Shown: piece by piece, positions 11,008-21,910 of the stretch | How the letters are laid out: each line of letters starts with the position of its first letter | Numbering within the stretch: the stretch's first letter is position 1 | Program-made: the position numbers and the translations under genes | Source of the DNA: Aporrectodea caliginosa | Taxonomy: Eukaryota > Annelida > Clitellata > Crassiclitellata > Lumbricidae | Reading direction: 5' to 3' | DNA length: 64,000 nucleotides | NCBI GenBank assembly: GCA_020284085.1 | Contig: JACEVL010000128.1 | Location: 2,554,829 to 2,618,828, forward strand | The notes under the pieces: model-generated | Databases searched by the model: none | Told to the model about the DNA's origin: nothing | The model's input: the letters and a program-made list of their open reading frames with translations, nothing else

Positions 11008-11196
11008 GGCGTTCCCACTGCTCACGAAATTCTTTGCTTGCGTTCCCACTGCTCACCATGCAATGAACCCTAGTAATGTGTGCGTTCCAATAAAACTCTT
11101 CTTCGGAGTTCCCACTGCTCACTCAAAACGCTTTAACCACTGCCTTTTTTATTCAATTTTATTCAATTTTATTCAATCAATTTTTAATTCAATTTA
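11008..11196 (+). repeat. Three copies of GTTCCCACTGCTCAC, then an ATTTTATTCA array
   Basis: The 15-bp word GTTCCCACTGCTCAC occurs at about 11009, 11042 and 11109 with unequal spacing (about 33 and 67 bp). From 11150 to 11190 there is a short tandem array of TTTTATTCAA units. No function is evident. Unequal spacing and lack of a conserved leader argue against any CRISPR-like reading. Confidence 0.6.
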
Positions 11197-12808
11197 AGCA
11201 TATGGCGAAAGCAATGAAGCGAAATCAATCAACAGATGTAGTTAAGATTTATGTTCATCAGGCTTGGACTGGGCCGCCACTGCCCGCCAGAAAGGGAGAC
11301 AAAATATGATTTAAATTTTTTTTGATATTTTAGTTCTACTTCTTAACTCTAGTTTAATAATGATGTCCGGTACTGAGCGAAAACACCTGGATTCTTTTAC
11401 AAGTTTTGAATGTATTTTGAGGAGCGCAATTGTTTTTGAAAGTGTTTGAACAAACAACTCCATATGCTAATATTTGCAAACAAACGGCATGGACATCCTA
11501 CAAGCCTATAAAGTGGTTCAAGATACAATGAATTAAGCCAAATACATCGAACTTTTGATCTCATTTTTGAAGCAGCTACACATTTTTCAGAACTGACTAT
11601 AAAAGAAATCTCAACGTTGATGTTGAGACTGCTTTGAAACAGAGGAGATTTAGATAAAGGAAGAAATTGAGAATCTGCTAAATACCAGCCCACTGAAAAT
11701 GTGAAAGATAAATCTTGAGTAAACTTTCACAAAATGTAGTGGATCAAGTTATTAGTACAATTTGAAACAGGTAGCCTTTATGCTGATTTGTCTTGTTTAG
11801 ATCCAACCAATTTTGCAAAAATGTCGATAAGGATTCTCAGTGATAGACCTCAGTGAGTTGTCCAGAAGATTTGATGACTGTTTAACAAAAGAGCAGCTGC
11901 AAACGGACTTTGCAAGAAAATAAGAAAGTTTAAAACTACTCTTGAAGAAAACAATGATTTGCTATTTGACACTGAAATAAGAGACGTAGAAAGTGAAACA
12001 GTCCTAAAAGCAGAAACCAGCAACAGCTACATAGGCGCCGACTCCACAGGGGCAACAGGGACTTTCGCCCCAGTACTCGCCAAGGTTCTGGGGCGAGAGT
12101 ATAGTTTCGCCCCAGTACTTTTTTGGCCATTGAAAATTCAAAATGCTTAATAAAACTTAATTCATTTTTAGTTAAAGGACAAGGAGCGCCTCTGCGGCCT
12201 CCATATTCAGAAAAATGCCATATCAAAACGCCGCTTATAAAACTCTGTGTGACTCGGGTTTAACGGCAGCCTGCATTAGAAATTTGATATGCCTACATAC
12301 CAGAGACTCTTGGAAAATGGCAGGCCGCATGTGTGATAATTCGATGATGGACATGTGTCATCTGTCTGAGCGCTGAAACTAGTTAAGTTGGGTAGAGTAT
12401 CGAGAGTGAATCATTCACTGTGCCTGCGTTTTGTATGGGGATGACTCGATCGGTTGCAATTGGGAACTTTAGCCTATACATCCTGAGAGTAAGACACTTC
12501 GCTCCATCGCAGTGAGGGTCAATTTAAGGTCAATCTTGCATGGCATGTCAATGCTAGCTGTCTCTCTAACCCCTCCGTCCCTCCTTCCCCCCATGCTTAC
12601 ATACGTTAAGATAGACAGAACAGCAACAGTTAGGGAAGCACAGTTGAACGTAGACTTATCGGAAAATTATTGGGTGGCACGAAAACGGATCGGTACGCCA
12701 CTCTCTGAAAGCCTGGTATTTATAAATGTTAACAAATCTTTCAGAATTGAATTATTGATGGTCACAGTCTTAAAGGTTACTAACTAGTGACTTACTATTG
12801 CAATTGCA

Positions 12809-13209
12809 ATGGATAAGTTTGCTGTGAAACGTTCGCGCTTAGAAGTACCGCAACAGGAGACTGTGCCGCCGCCGCCTCCGGTGAAACTGTCACAACTCAC
12901 TGAAGCGGCTGTAGCGGCCTCTGGTACTAGTGGTACTGCTTACACAGCGCCTGAAAGCGATGGACGTGCCGCCCGTGCGAGTACTGGTAAGCGACCATTC
13001 AATAATAAATGGCTCACGACGTATCCGTGGCTAACTGTACCTGTCACTACGTGTACATGTACTGCTGAAAAGGCATTTTCTGGTCTTAGGCGACTGAAAA
13101 TGTATCTGCGAAACACTATGACACAGACAAGATAAAATAACATTGCACTTTTGAACTGTCATCGATCACACCTGGAAGCAGTGGACATTGACACAGTTCT
13201 GTAGGAATT
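12809..13209 (+). pseudogene. hAT transposase relic: N- and C-terminal parts joined
   Basis: From ATG at 12809 the frame has a low-complexity Pro/Ala start. Next comes KRPFNNKWLTTYPWL, the N-terminal signature of ZMYM1-like hAT transposases. It runs directly into TVPVTTCTCTAEKAFSGLRR and LKMYLRNTM, the C-terminal dimerisation region. The several hundred residues of catalytic core that should lie between are absent, so this is an internal-deletion derivative. The first frame stops at 13133. After a shift, NNIALLNCHRSHLEAVDIDT continues the family pattern to about 13206. It cannot be catalytically active. Confidence 0.72.
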
Positions 13210-13844
13210 CATAAGTAAATGCACTGTTCGGCAAAATACATTCGCCATGAAGTTGAAGCAAGACTGTAACTCAAGTGTCTTAACTGGCAAACTTTATGGG
13301 TGTATCTGTAGCCTAACTGCGATAACATTAGATTTTTTAGTGAAAGTAGTTTGTTCGTATTAGTTAGTAGTTACAGAAAACTGAATTTTTTAAAAGTAAT
13401 ACTCATGGTTTGCTCGTCTTTGTGATTGAGCAAAGAGGAAGCACTGCATGTTGCATAGTTGGTCCAGTTGGTCCAGTTGAAAGGGCTGGAGGAAAGGGAA
13501 GAGGGAAGACAGGGCAGGACAGGGTCGTTTGAAGGTCGTCGTAGACCATAGGCACTCTTGCTTTCATAGGCCCCAACTCGACTGCCAGCTCTGAAATTGA
13601 TGTTTTTTAATGGCGAGCCAGTGGCAATATTTTTCCAGCAAGTGGCGAGACAGGGTGCCGACGGCGCCCGAGCAAAATGGGGTAGGGTCTGGGAGGGAGC
13701 TCGGTGAGCCCGTCCATATAAAAGTCTTGCAAAACTAAATCTTAAACGGTGAGGTTGTTTTTTTACCATACAAACAATCAAATTAGGTTTAAAAGTCTTA
13801 ATTTTGACCTTCATTATCAGTACAAACATCTAATAAAACTCACG

Positions 13845-13974
13845 AATGCGCTAAAAATGACAAATTTAATCTTTATTCTCAAATTGCCTAGTCTTTAGGC
13901 AATTTTCCGAGGGCCAAAAATAACTCATCGGTGGACCATAAATTGCCCTTGGGCCGGCTCTTTGACACCTCTGT
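13845..13974. repeat. hAT-like right terminus (GACACCTCTG)
   Basis: GGCTCTTTGACACCTCTG at the right reads on the other strand as CAGAGGTGTCAAAGAGCC, a form seen in hAT ends. GCCTAGTCTTTAGGC upstream is a small hairpin. I found no left end, so it is a fragment or a false resemblance. Confidence 0.35.
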
Positions 13975-14454
13975 AATATAAGTGAGTTTGCTAATGCAAA
14001 CAGCTGTAAAGTTCACATAGTCTAGGCTGTTACACAACTCAACTTAGGGCCTAACTTTAAGTTAATAGGCCTATCTTAAAGTTAAACTGTTTCAGTACAG
14101 TTACAAAAATATTAATTTGGAAATTGAAATCTCCTTTTTTTCATTTTCGAGTCAAATTCAATCATTAAGCTTATTTTTCAATATCTCATTTTCAGACTTT
14201 CGTAGGCCCCTGAAAGGTTCGTAGGCCCTTAGTAGGCACAGTGCCTATATAGGATAAAACGGCCCTTGAGCAGGATATAGGCGAAGGGATCGTCCGATCA
14301 CGGAATCATGGGAACAAAATTCTTGCCCCAGTACCTTTTACTAAAAGTCGGCGCCTATGAACAGCAACACAAATGAATGCAAATCTTGCAGAAAATTCTT
14401 GTTTGCTGTTACCACGTTCTCCCTAAATTCAATTTGCATAGTCTGGCTTATTCA

Positions 14455-14640
14455 AATTTGATTTTGGCTTACAAATTGGTGTTGACATTATGCTCATCAA
14501 AAGTTGCCTCTAAGAGGTAATTTTAGAAATTAAAATACAGTTTGAACATATAAAAAATTTGCTAAGTCAGTCAAGTTTAGAGTCGTTCATAAATGCTGAT
14601 GGCTTGTGAAAAGGACCTCAGAATTAGAATGCTAATATTA
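14455..14640 (+). pseudogene. Decayed hAT transposase C-terminus of the outer hAT
   Basis: Translation in one frame with stops gives LILAYKLVLTLCSSKVASKR, then FSKLKYSLNI, and later ACEKDLRIRMLILNDHI. This follows the hAT C-terminal pattern (long helix, Val-Ala-S-x-x-R-x-F-S-K-L-K, then a Leu/Ile-rich helix). Several stop codons interrupt it. It lies between the inner hAT and the right end of the 11259-15037 element and is best read as the outer element's own transposase. Confidence 0.55.
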
Positions 14641-15308
14641 AATGACCACATAGTTGACGTCAACTTGTGACACGATGAGAAAACTGCTTGTTGTTTGTGT
14701 CTACTAATTTTATCATGATGTTAAGTTTTGAAATAAACCATACTGTGCACAGTGCACTACTTAATGCAACAGTTGGTTCTAAATATAATTACGAGTTTAT
14801 GACAGATCAAAAATTAAAACGTATGTGCTTATTTGTGAATTTTTTAATATTCATTAAACAGTTTTTATGTCATTTGACCCATTTATAACTAAAAAGTCCT
14901 TAATTTTACGTTACATGTTACAAAAGGTATTGGCGGGTGGGGCACCACTCAGACCCCTTATCGCCTTCAGCGTTCGCTAATGTGGGCCACCTATGACCAA
15001 ATTTCCCGTGCCGCTTTTGCAAGCCAGTCCGACCCTGATGTTCTTTCAGGCTTTGTGAAATGCTATAAAATTGTTTGACGGCAAATTTCGAATGAAGGAA
15101 ACTGAAATGTTCATGAATTTATTGGAGACGGAATATTCGATTAAACTGAACCAGTGCATAAAGCCATAAAACTTAACTGATAAAAATTAGTCAGATAGAG
15201 ATGTAGCGATTTAACTGAATTATCACATAAGATGTTTATTATTATTATGATAGCAATTTGTTATCTCTCTTTAATGTGCCAGATTACATAGACAGCATGA
15301 TAAAATAT

Positions 15309-15660
15309 CGTTTTAGCATCCCCAATTTGACCATTATAGCATATTGTTTCAGTATCACAAATTAAAAATACATAACTAAATACTTAATGAGTGTACCAGA
15401 AGTTTTATAATGCATTAAAGAAAACATATCTGTCCACTGGCAGCAGCATTTGTGCACCCTAATCACCCTGAATAACAATTATGCAGAATGTGGAAAACAT
15501 GTGGATGCGCACAAAGCGGAAGCTATGACGACAGTATGGAGCCAGCAGAGGTCTTTTTCCAGACATCTCCATGAATTTGAGTTCTGTTATTTGAAGTTAA
15601 TTTGTGATGCTGAAAGGATATGCCATAATGGTCAAATAATTTGGGCACTAAAACGATACT
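15309..15660. mobile_element. Inverted-repeat MITE related to 9990-10975
   Basis: ATATCGTTTTAGCATCCCCA and the following TTTGACCATTATAGCATATT (from about 15306) are inverted at 15607-15660 (CATAATGGTCAAATAATTTG, then GGCACTAAAACGATAC). Arms are about 55 bp. An 83-codon frame over the right part (15450-15701) has no known motif. TSD not determined. Confidence 0.55.
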
Positions 15661-15835
15661 TTACTGATGACACCATTAGGCAAGATGATACAGCACGTTA
15701 GTAATAAATATAATTGTTGTATAGAGAGGCAAAGAGGTATACAGCAAAACTTCATTATATTGAATTTCATACATCATTAATGTTTGATATAGCCAAGGTT
15801 TTATATAAGTAAGTGTGATTATTATATTAATTAAT

Positions 15836-16030
15836 TTTAAGAATTTATTTAGAGCCCCTTCAAGAAGCCTACTGATGTCAAACTCTGTCCGACTCTACAC
15901 AAATGGCAGTGTACACTATCTTCGTTCTTTGAACTGTCATGACCTTGTTCCCAGATCTTGGACCACTACTGCCCAACATTGTGCTTATGCTTTTGTTGAT
16001 TCCTCTGCGAACTAGAGGCGTTACTGTCTT
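15836..16030 (+). pseudogene. L2-type LINE 3' fragments
   Basis: LRSLNCHDLVPRSWTTTAQ at about 15917-15975 matches the L2 C-terminal motif (R-x-L-R-S-x-x-x-x-x-L-V-P-R-S-R-T-x-x). Just before it, TTTATTTAGAGCCCCTTCAA resembles the reverse complement of an L2 tail, so two small fragments in opposite orientation may abut here. Confidence 0.5.
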
Positions 16031-16059
16031 TACACATTGTCTTAAGGGGCATTCTAGGT

Positions 16060-16580
16060 CAAATCAACGCAATTTTTAATAAAATTTTGCATCACCATCT
16101 CTGATTTTGTTTAAATTTGGCAAGGCGTTAGAACCCATTGAGAAACTCTCAAAACCAAAATTTTAGATTTTGGGTCTACTGGTGTCCGAGATATTGGTCA
16201 TTGAACCTTACCCAAATTAAAGCTGTTTGAATCCTCTATATGGACAAGGCATCTAGAAATAGTTATTTTGCATAACCAAAAAATGTGAGCCACTGTAACC
16301 TAGTAACCCTGACCTGGGTCACTTTGTACTCTCATAATTTTATGAACTTTTTACCATCCAAAGATCTCATTGTTCTAAACAGTTGTTGAAAATTTCAGAG
16401 ATACAGCAGTTTAACCCTCGTCCGGTCGCCGCAAATCGGACCATTTGAGTCGAGGTTCAATGACCCATATCTCAGACACCGGTTGACCCAAAAATCTAAA
16501 ATTTTGGTTTTGAGAGTTTCTCAATGGGTTCTAACGCCTTGCGAAATTTTATCAAAATCGGAGATGTTGATGCATAATCA
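16060..16580. mobile_element. Foldback element with about 130-bp inverted arms
   Basis: The left arm (about 16080-16205) contains GTTAGAACCCATTGAGAAAC and CTCTCAAAACCAAAATTTTA. The right arm (about 16445-16575) contains the inverse, TAAAATTTTGGTTTTGAGAG and TTTCTCAATGGGTTCTAAC. The arms enclose about 240 bp. A long LINE frame nominally begins inside the right arm at 16483, which is an accident of the junction. TSD not resolved. Confidence 0.72.
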
Positions 16581-16584
16581 AGTT

Positions 16585-18595
16585 ACCTATTTTAATAGTA
16601 GTCTTAATCAGTCGTCGTTTATTGACCATTTCTTTGTAACGAGGTCTTTACGTCCCGGACATGTGCAGGACATTTCCATTGTTGACTCTGGTGCTAACCT
16701 TAGTGACCATAGGCCTCTTGTGGGTAGTTTCCTTTTTAAGAGTCTGTCTACCAAGGGTCTTTCTTCTGAGTTAGTTGGTCATTGTGAAGGTTTGGGACGC
16801 GTAAGTAACGCTCCAATATCTTGGTCATGGAGATGGGACAAGTCTGACTTGTCAAAGTACTACATGGCCATAAAACAGAAGCTGGAGCTAATTAACCTTC
16901 CCTTATGTTTTGAATGTTCAATGTCCTGTAGCAATGAACATCATCGACAGGTTATCAGTAGTTATTATGGTGCTATTGTTCATGCTCTCCATAGTGCGGC
17001 TGAACTTTCTGTCTTTAGAACTAAGTCGGGTTTGCTGAAACCCTTCTGGAATGATGAGCTTGATCGTCTTAAAGCGGATTCTTGCTTCTGGCATAATGTT
17101 TGGTCTAGTGCTGGACGCCCTTCATCTGGGTATCTACATGCGATTAAAGCTAGGTGCAAACTGAAATATAAGGTTGCTGTCAGGGATGCTTGCGTTCATT
17201 TTGAAAGTATGCATGACGATGCGATTGTGTCCAACTTCCTCAATAAAAGACCAGATGAGTTTTGGAAAGCTTGGCATAGGAAATTTAGAAAAAATATCAA
17301 TTCGCCGATTAATTTTCCTGGATGCTGTTCTAACTTGGATGTTGCGAATAAATTTGCCACTCAGTTTAGTAAGAACTTCCATATGTCTGACCAGAACGCA
17401 GAGGCTGTACATGACTTTGAAAAGGCACGTAGTCATGCTCAGCGCACACAACTCTTCTCTAATCCTGATGTTTTGGTGGAAGCAATAAGCAGCTGTGTTA
17501 AAGCCTTGCATACTGGGAAGGCTTGTGGTCCAGACGATCTATCGGCAGAGCACTTGTTGTATGCCCATCCTAGCCTTATTGTTCATCTTAAGTTATTGTT
17601 TTCAAACATATTTACCCATGGATTTGTACCTGACAGCTTTGGTGCTGGAATTATAGTACCTTTAATTAAAGATAAAACTGGGAATCTGAATGATACTGAG
17701 AATTACAGACCCATTACTTTGATTCCTGTAATTTCTAAGCTCTTTGAATCTTTGCTGCTTAATATCTGTCAAACGTATTTGCCGATTGATGACTTGCAGT
17801 TTGGCTTCAAGCCTGGGCTGGGTTGCACTGATGCTATTTTTGCCTTGAAGTCATCCATTAACTATTTCAACTCTAGAGGTACTTGTGTGTATGTATGCTG
17901 CTGCGTTGGATCTCAGAAAAGCCTTTGATAGTGTGAATCATTATAAATTATTTAAGGAGTTACTTCGTTACAAAATACCTGTACCCATTGTTGACATTAT
18001 TTGCAATTGGTATGGTAAGTTTGTTGTTATGGCTAGATGGAATGGTAGTTTTTCCTCTCAGTTTCATGTTGGCAGTGGTGTTGGACAGGGCAGCACTTTG
18101 TCCGTCGCACTATTTAATCTTTTGATGCATGTATTTGTTTTCAATTTGAGGTGCACTGATATGGGTTGTCATATTAAGAATCACTTCTATGGTTGTTTTC
18201 TATATGCTGATGACATTATTTTACTTTCCCCTTCAGTAAATGGTCTCCAAGTCATGCTGAATGTTTGCTACAGCGCCAGCAGTGCCCTTTTGCTCAAATT
18301 TAACTGTTCTAAATCTTACTGCATACAATTTGGTAAAGGGTGTTCCAAGTCAATTGACTTGATGTCTTTGGGTGATAACTCAATCTTCTGGGTCGATTCC
18401 CTTAAGTATTTGGGTGTACATTTTATGGGTGGCCGTAGAAGTGTAATGTTTGACATTGATCCTTTGAAGCGATCGTTCTACCGGGCATGTAATTGTATGG
18501 GGGACTCTGTAAAAATGGCTGCTATAGGTGGCGCCAGGATGGGATGTTGTTTGGCTACTCTAGGTAACATTGTGTGCTCTGTTGTGTGGTAGGTT
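16585..18595 (+). pseudogene. LINE endonuclease end plus reverse transcriptase, frameshifted
   Basis: Coding similarity starts at YFNSSLNQSSFIDHFFVTRS with SDHRPLVGS, the C-terminal end of the endonuclease; upstream residues come from the foldback arm. The linker is followed by CGPDDLSAEHLLYA, NYRPITLIPVISKLFESLL and QFGFKPGLGCTDAIFALKSS. Near 17885-17925 the frame shifts, and the reverse transcriptase continues as LDLRKAFDSVNHYKLFK, VGQGSTLSVALFNLL and FLYADDIILLSP (catalytic YADD), then LKYLGVHF. It ends abruptly at 18593-18595. The element is 5'-truncated or interrupted, has one clear frameshift, and is distinct from the L2 type at 6302. A CR1-like assignment is plausible but not certain. 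Confidence 0.82.
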
Positions 18596-18600
18596 TATTT

Positions 18601-18635
18601 CATAGACATCTTACATTTAATATATGATGTCTATG
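18601..18635. repeat. 10-bp inverted repeat hairpin
   Basis: CATAGACATC (18601-18610) is exactly inverted as GATGTCTATG (18626-18635) around a 15-bp AT-rich loop. It lies immediately after the truncated LINE. Role unknown. Confidence 0.6.
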
Positions 18636-18809
18636 GTTTATTTACGGCGAATTTTACGCTAAAGTGACTTTACGGAAGTACTGCTTAGACCACATCACAT
18701 ACTGGCGACGCCTATCGCCGCTTAAAGGAACTGCTCACAATCAATGTAGCACACATATTACATTTAACTAGTCTCTAGGAATCAATACCCAAATTTGAAG
18801 GCTGTTTTC

Positions 18810-19227
18810 CCGTAGATGTTGCTGATACATTGAATGCAGTTATGGGATTTGGGAAATAGCCCTTGCAAGTTACCGTGAGAAAATTAATTCCTCTGCCTGC
18901 GATGTATTACCCTCCCCACCCCTTTAACCATCGGATGCATGTTAATACTGACCATGGGAAACTGTCCCGTTTATTTCTCTAAGTAACGGTGCCCTTATTC
19001 ACATACCTCTGGCAAGGAAACCAATGTTATCAATGTCGCAAATCTGCACCTCTGGCACGCAAAGGTTAAATTCATGTGTCAATTAAAAAAAGTGTGAAAT
19101 TTTTTTAAAATTTTCTTTGAAAAAATAATTTTTTTAAAAAGATATTTTTAAAAATTTTTTTCCCAGTCGGGCCTAAAAAAGTGATTCGGTCGGGTTACCG
19201 GAAACACAACATTATTTTCTTTTGGCC
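18810..19227. mobile_element. Right part of a TTA/TGA-inserting DNA transposon (copy C)
   Basis: It ends in TCGGTCGGGTTACCGGAAAC, then ACAACATTATTTTC and TTTTGGCC, followed by TGA. The end matches the 23975-25208, 49103-49468 and 51748-53229 elements. Interior similarity to the longer copies begins near 18810 (GGGAAATAGCCCTTGCAAGT and ACCGTGAGAAAA). The left terminus is missing, so this is a truncated copy. Confidence 0.68.
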
Positions 19228-19270
19228 TGAGGCCTAGAGCCCGATGCAGCCAACTGGGCTGTAGGCCTAC

Positions 19271-20422
19271 CAGGGTTGATAAAAATCATGATTTTTTTAA
19301 TAAAAATAAAAAAATCGGATTTTTAAAAATTTAAATCAGATTTTTAAAAATTTAAATCGGATTTTTTTCTGCTAGTTCTTAGTTTGCATTTACTGCCTAG
19401 TTTTGCAGCTATACCATACAAATTAACAACTTTTAACGGGTGTATCATATATCCACCACTTTTACAAATTTCAGATTAGATTAGATTAGATTAGACTTAA
19501 TATTAATAGTACAAATGATGAACACTCAGTTAAATCCAATGAAGCAGTCACTGTTCTGAATAACTGTGAAATCAGATTGCATTGTAAGTTGTAAGTTACT
19601 GTGTCACACCTTGTAAACTAGAACACTACTAATTAGGTCAACACTAGTGCCAGTCACCAGTTGTCAGTCAGTTCTAAAATATTTCAGTCACAATACAAGT
19701 GTTCATCTTCTCCTGCCAAATTGCTAATGACTTCTTGTTCATAAGTTTGAAAAGAAACACCAGCTTTCCAGCTTTTTCTAATCAAAGTCGATTGCAGAGT
19801 TTTGAATGTACCAGGCTGAATGACGAAAAGACTCTCTCAATGCCAGCAGATGAAGCTGTTGCAGTGAGCAGTTATTGTTAATATTAGACTATCATTTATA
19901 GCATGCCTAACAAAATAAAAATCTTGCACAACACTAAGAGTCTCTTGGTTCAAGCGGCCTGCTTGAGATTTCCACCAATCATTTGCTGAAGCATGGCTGC
20001 ATGAACGATTGAAATGGTGATGCTTCTGCTTTGTAGTTTACCTAATCGGGAACCACGTTTGCATGTTGCTTTACAGCCAAATGCATTCCATTTCCACACT
20101 CTTCATCAGTCAAATTTTTCCCTCTATATTTTGGATGAACAATGTTAGCCAAGAAATGAAGATGGGACACAGCCTGGCCATATCGCTTCTGACAGCAGCA
20201 GGGGTGATAGCAGACTGAACACTGTGTAGCCAGCTGAATTAGCCTAGTTTGCATGCTGAATGCACTAGCTGCAGCTAAACTGATCGGAGACAAACCTGCA
20301 TAGTTGTGTAACAGTATTAGGTTTAAATTTTATTTTCAACTATTGCTTTAAATCACGACGTGATTTTTATTACTGATTAAAATCACGATTTAAATCAACT
20401 GATTTAAATCGTCTCCACCCTG
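19271..20422. mobile_element. hAT transposon, decayed, with perfect TSD
   Basis: The left end CAGGGTTGATAAAAATC and the right end GATTTAAATC plus GTCTCCACCCTG form an imperfect inverted pair. Subterminal AT-rich AAATCNGATTT repeats occur on both sides. AGGCCTAC is duplicated perfectly (19263-19270 and 20423-20430). The transposase relic is on the minus strand. Confidence 0.9.
19690..20293 (-). pseudogene. hAT transposase relic inside 19271-20422
   Basis: Two separated minus-strand pieces are recognisable. At 20042-20293 a frame has MQTRLIQLATQCSVC and HFLANIVHPKYRGKNLTDEE, matching the central hAT pattern of a hydrophobic helix followed by P-x-Y-R-G-x-x-L-T-x-E-E. At about 19700-19850 another reads ERVFSSFSLVHSKLRSTL, the C-terminal dimerisation motif (E-R-x-F-S-x-F-x-x-V-H-S-K-L-R). 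Stops and shifts separate them. A plus-strand frame at 19699-19881 is a shadow. Confidence 0.7.
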
Positions 20423-20431
20423 AGGCCTACT

Positions 20432-21078
20432 ATGCCTACTTTGCCGCGTTGCTACTACCAGCTGCGTCAGCTTAGAGTGGTCTTCCGTTCTTTAACCTCT
20501 AATGCTGCCTTAATGCTTATCCACTGTTTCATTGTTTCTCGCCTTGATTACTGCAGCGCCCTCTATGTGGGTCTTCCGGCGGCTCGGGTTGGGTGCTTGG
20601 TTCGGGTCATGCGAGCGGCGGCACGCCTTTTTGGCCGCATCGCAAGATTCGGCCATGTCGGTGATGATTACATGCGGGGTGTCTTGCATTGGCTCCCTTT
20701 CCCGCAGCGAATTGCTTACCAGATCTCTGCCTTGGTTTGGCGCTGCCTCGCGGGTGTGGCCCCTGTTTACTTACAGGAGCTCTGCTGCTCCACCCTGAGC
20801 GTCCAGCGCCGTGGTTCTCTCCGCTCCTCTAAGCAGGCTGAGCTTCTTGTTCCCCAGTCACGGACAACTATTATGCAGCGCCGTGCCTTTCTGTTGCTGG
20901 CCCTGCAAGCTGGAATGAGCTCCCTGTGGATCTACGCCTAATGCGTAGAGCCCTTGCGGCCACATTCTTTTCTAACCTCAAGACTGTTCTCTTTAGCCGG
21001 GGTTGAGTCGGGAGCGCTTCTGAGTAGATAATCTTGAAGGGGCGCTATATAAATCTCTGAAATGAATGAATGAATGAG
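20432..21078 (+). pseudogene. 5'-truncated L2-type LINE 3' end with (AATG)n tail
   Basis: The frame encodes the C-terminal part of an L2 reverse transcriptase: YYQLRQLRVVFRSLTSN, SRLDYCSALYVGLPAARV, LHWLPFPQRIAYQISALVW and LLVPQSRTTIMQRRAF. It ends at 20939. The 3' region has AGCGCTTCTGAGTAGATAAT, then GGGGCGCTATATAAAT and an (AATG)n tail at about 21060-21077. It begins just after the hAT TSD, so the hAT lies at or just 5' of its truncation point. Confidence 0.85.
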
Positions 21079-21139
21079 GCTCATTTTTGGTTTTGCAGTA
21101 TACATCATCTGATAACTATAAGCCCTTTCAACGCTTCTA

Positions 21140-21908
21140 CACTGTGTCCACGATAAAGTAGAACACTAGACTTTGTGAAATATCTTGGTCAATTGTAGTG
21201 TTATAGGTACTAAATTTGGCACACATGAACTTCAGTCTATTCTATCTATACCCTGCAAATTTTATTATAATTGATGCAACGGTTATGAGGATATACCCTT
21301 ATGAAATTGGGTGGTTCAGGAACCAAGTTACCGAACAGGAAAACGCATAGAATGACGTCATTTTTCTGGCTACCACAGGGGATACATAGGCTGTCGTTTA
21401 TAAGCGTCATTTTCGGAAACAGTTACACTACGAGACCTGTTTTAAGTAACAGTAGTTGGCTGTAAAGAAATGGTTTTCAGCGCAGAGGACAAGATTTTAA
21501 TCAAGGAGTTGAGAGAGACGAAGGGGTATGACGCAAGGAGACTCATTACAGAATTTCCAATGAAAAATTGGTCCCTAGCTGGTGTCAGCAAGCTGTTAAA
21601 AAGATTGCCACAACCGGATCAGTTGCAAGGAAACCACGAGATCGGGCGTTACGAACGCAAACAAATATCAATGCTGTCGAAACCGCGCACGCATCTGTCG
21701 ATGCGTTTTTCTGTTCGGTAACTTGGTTCTGAACCACCCAATTTCATAAGGGTATATCCTCGTAACCGTTGCATCAATTATAATCAAATTTGCAGGGTAT
21801 AGATAGAATAGACTGAAGTTCATGTGCGCCAAATTTAGTACCTATAATACTACAATTGACCAAGATATTTAACAAAGTCTAGTGTTCTACTTTATCGTGG
21901 ACACAGTG
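21140..21908. mobile_element. Tc1/mariner-type element with about 200-bp inverted repeats
   Basis: TA dinucleotides at 21138-21139 and 21909-21910 bracket ends CACTGTGTCCACGATAAAG (left) and its inverse CTTTATCGTGGACACAGTG (right; one more base may vary). The arms extend about 200 bp: GAACCAAGTTACCGAACAG near 21331 is inverted at about 21713 (CTGTTCGGTAACTTGGTTC). Only the transposase N-terminus remains between them, so it is an internal-deletion derivative. Confidence 0.88.
21470..21721 (+). pseudogene. Mariner-type transposase N-terminal HTH fragment
   Basis: From ATG at 21470: VFSAEDKILIKELRETKGYD, then ARRLITEFPMKNWSLAGVSK and LLKRL. This is the N-terminal helix-turn-helix of a mariner-like transposase. 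The same start pattern (VFTKEDK, then GAKRF) occurs in the mariner at 46303. The frame runs out into the right inverted repeat and ends at 21719-21721; no catalytic aspartates are present. Confidence 0.8.
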
Positions 21909-21910
21909 TA

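Larger units (their letters stand above)
12030..14359. mobile_element. hAT transposon of about 2.3 kb nested in another hAT
   Basis: The left end CATAGGCGCCGACT is inverted at the right as AGTCGGCGCCTATG. The flanks AACAGCTA (12022-12029) and AACAGCAA (14360-14367) match at 7 of 8 positions. Subterminal CGCCCCAGTACT (left) and TTGCCCCAGTACCTT (right) recur. A hAT transposase relic lies inside on the plus strand (12809-13209). This element must be younger than the 11259-15037 element that it splits. Confidence 0.8.
11259..15037. mobile_element. hAT transposon of about 3.8 kb, decayed, carrying a second hAT
   Basis: The left end CAGGCTTGGACTGG and the right end CCAGTCCGACCCTG are inverted (CAGGGTCGGACTGG on the other strand). 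Flanks ATGTTCAT (11251-11258) and ATGTTCTT (15038-15045) agree at 7 of 8 positions, as expected for an aged 8-bp TSD. A relic of the transposase C-terminus lies near 14455-14640. The nested element at 12030-14359 accounts for 2.3 kb of the length. Confidence 0.8.

Noticed and set aside
11008..11125. Three 15-bp repeats as a CRISPR-like array
   Set aside because: Unequal spacing, only three copies, eukaryotic context.
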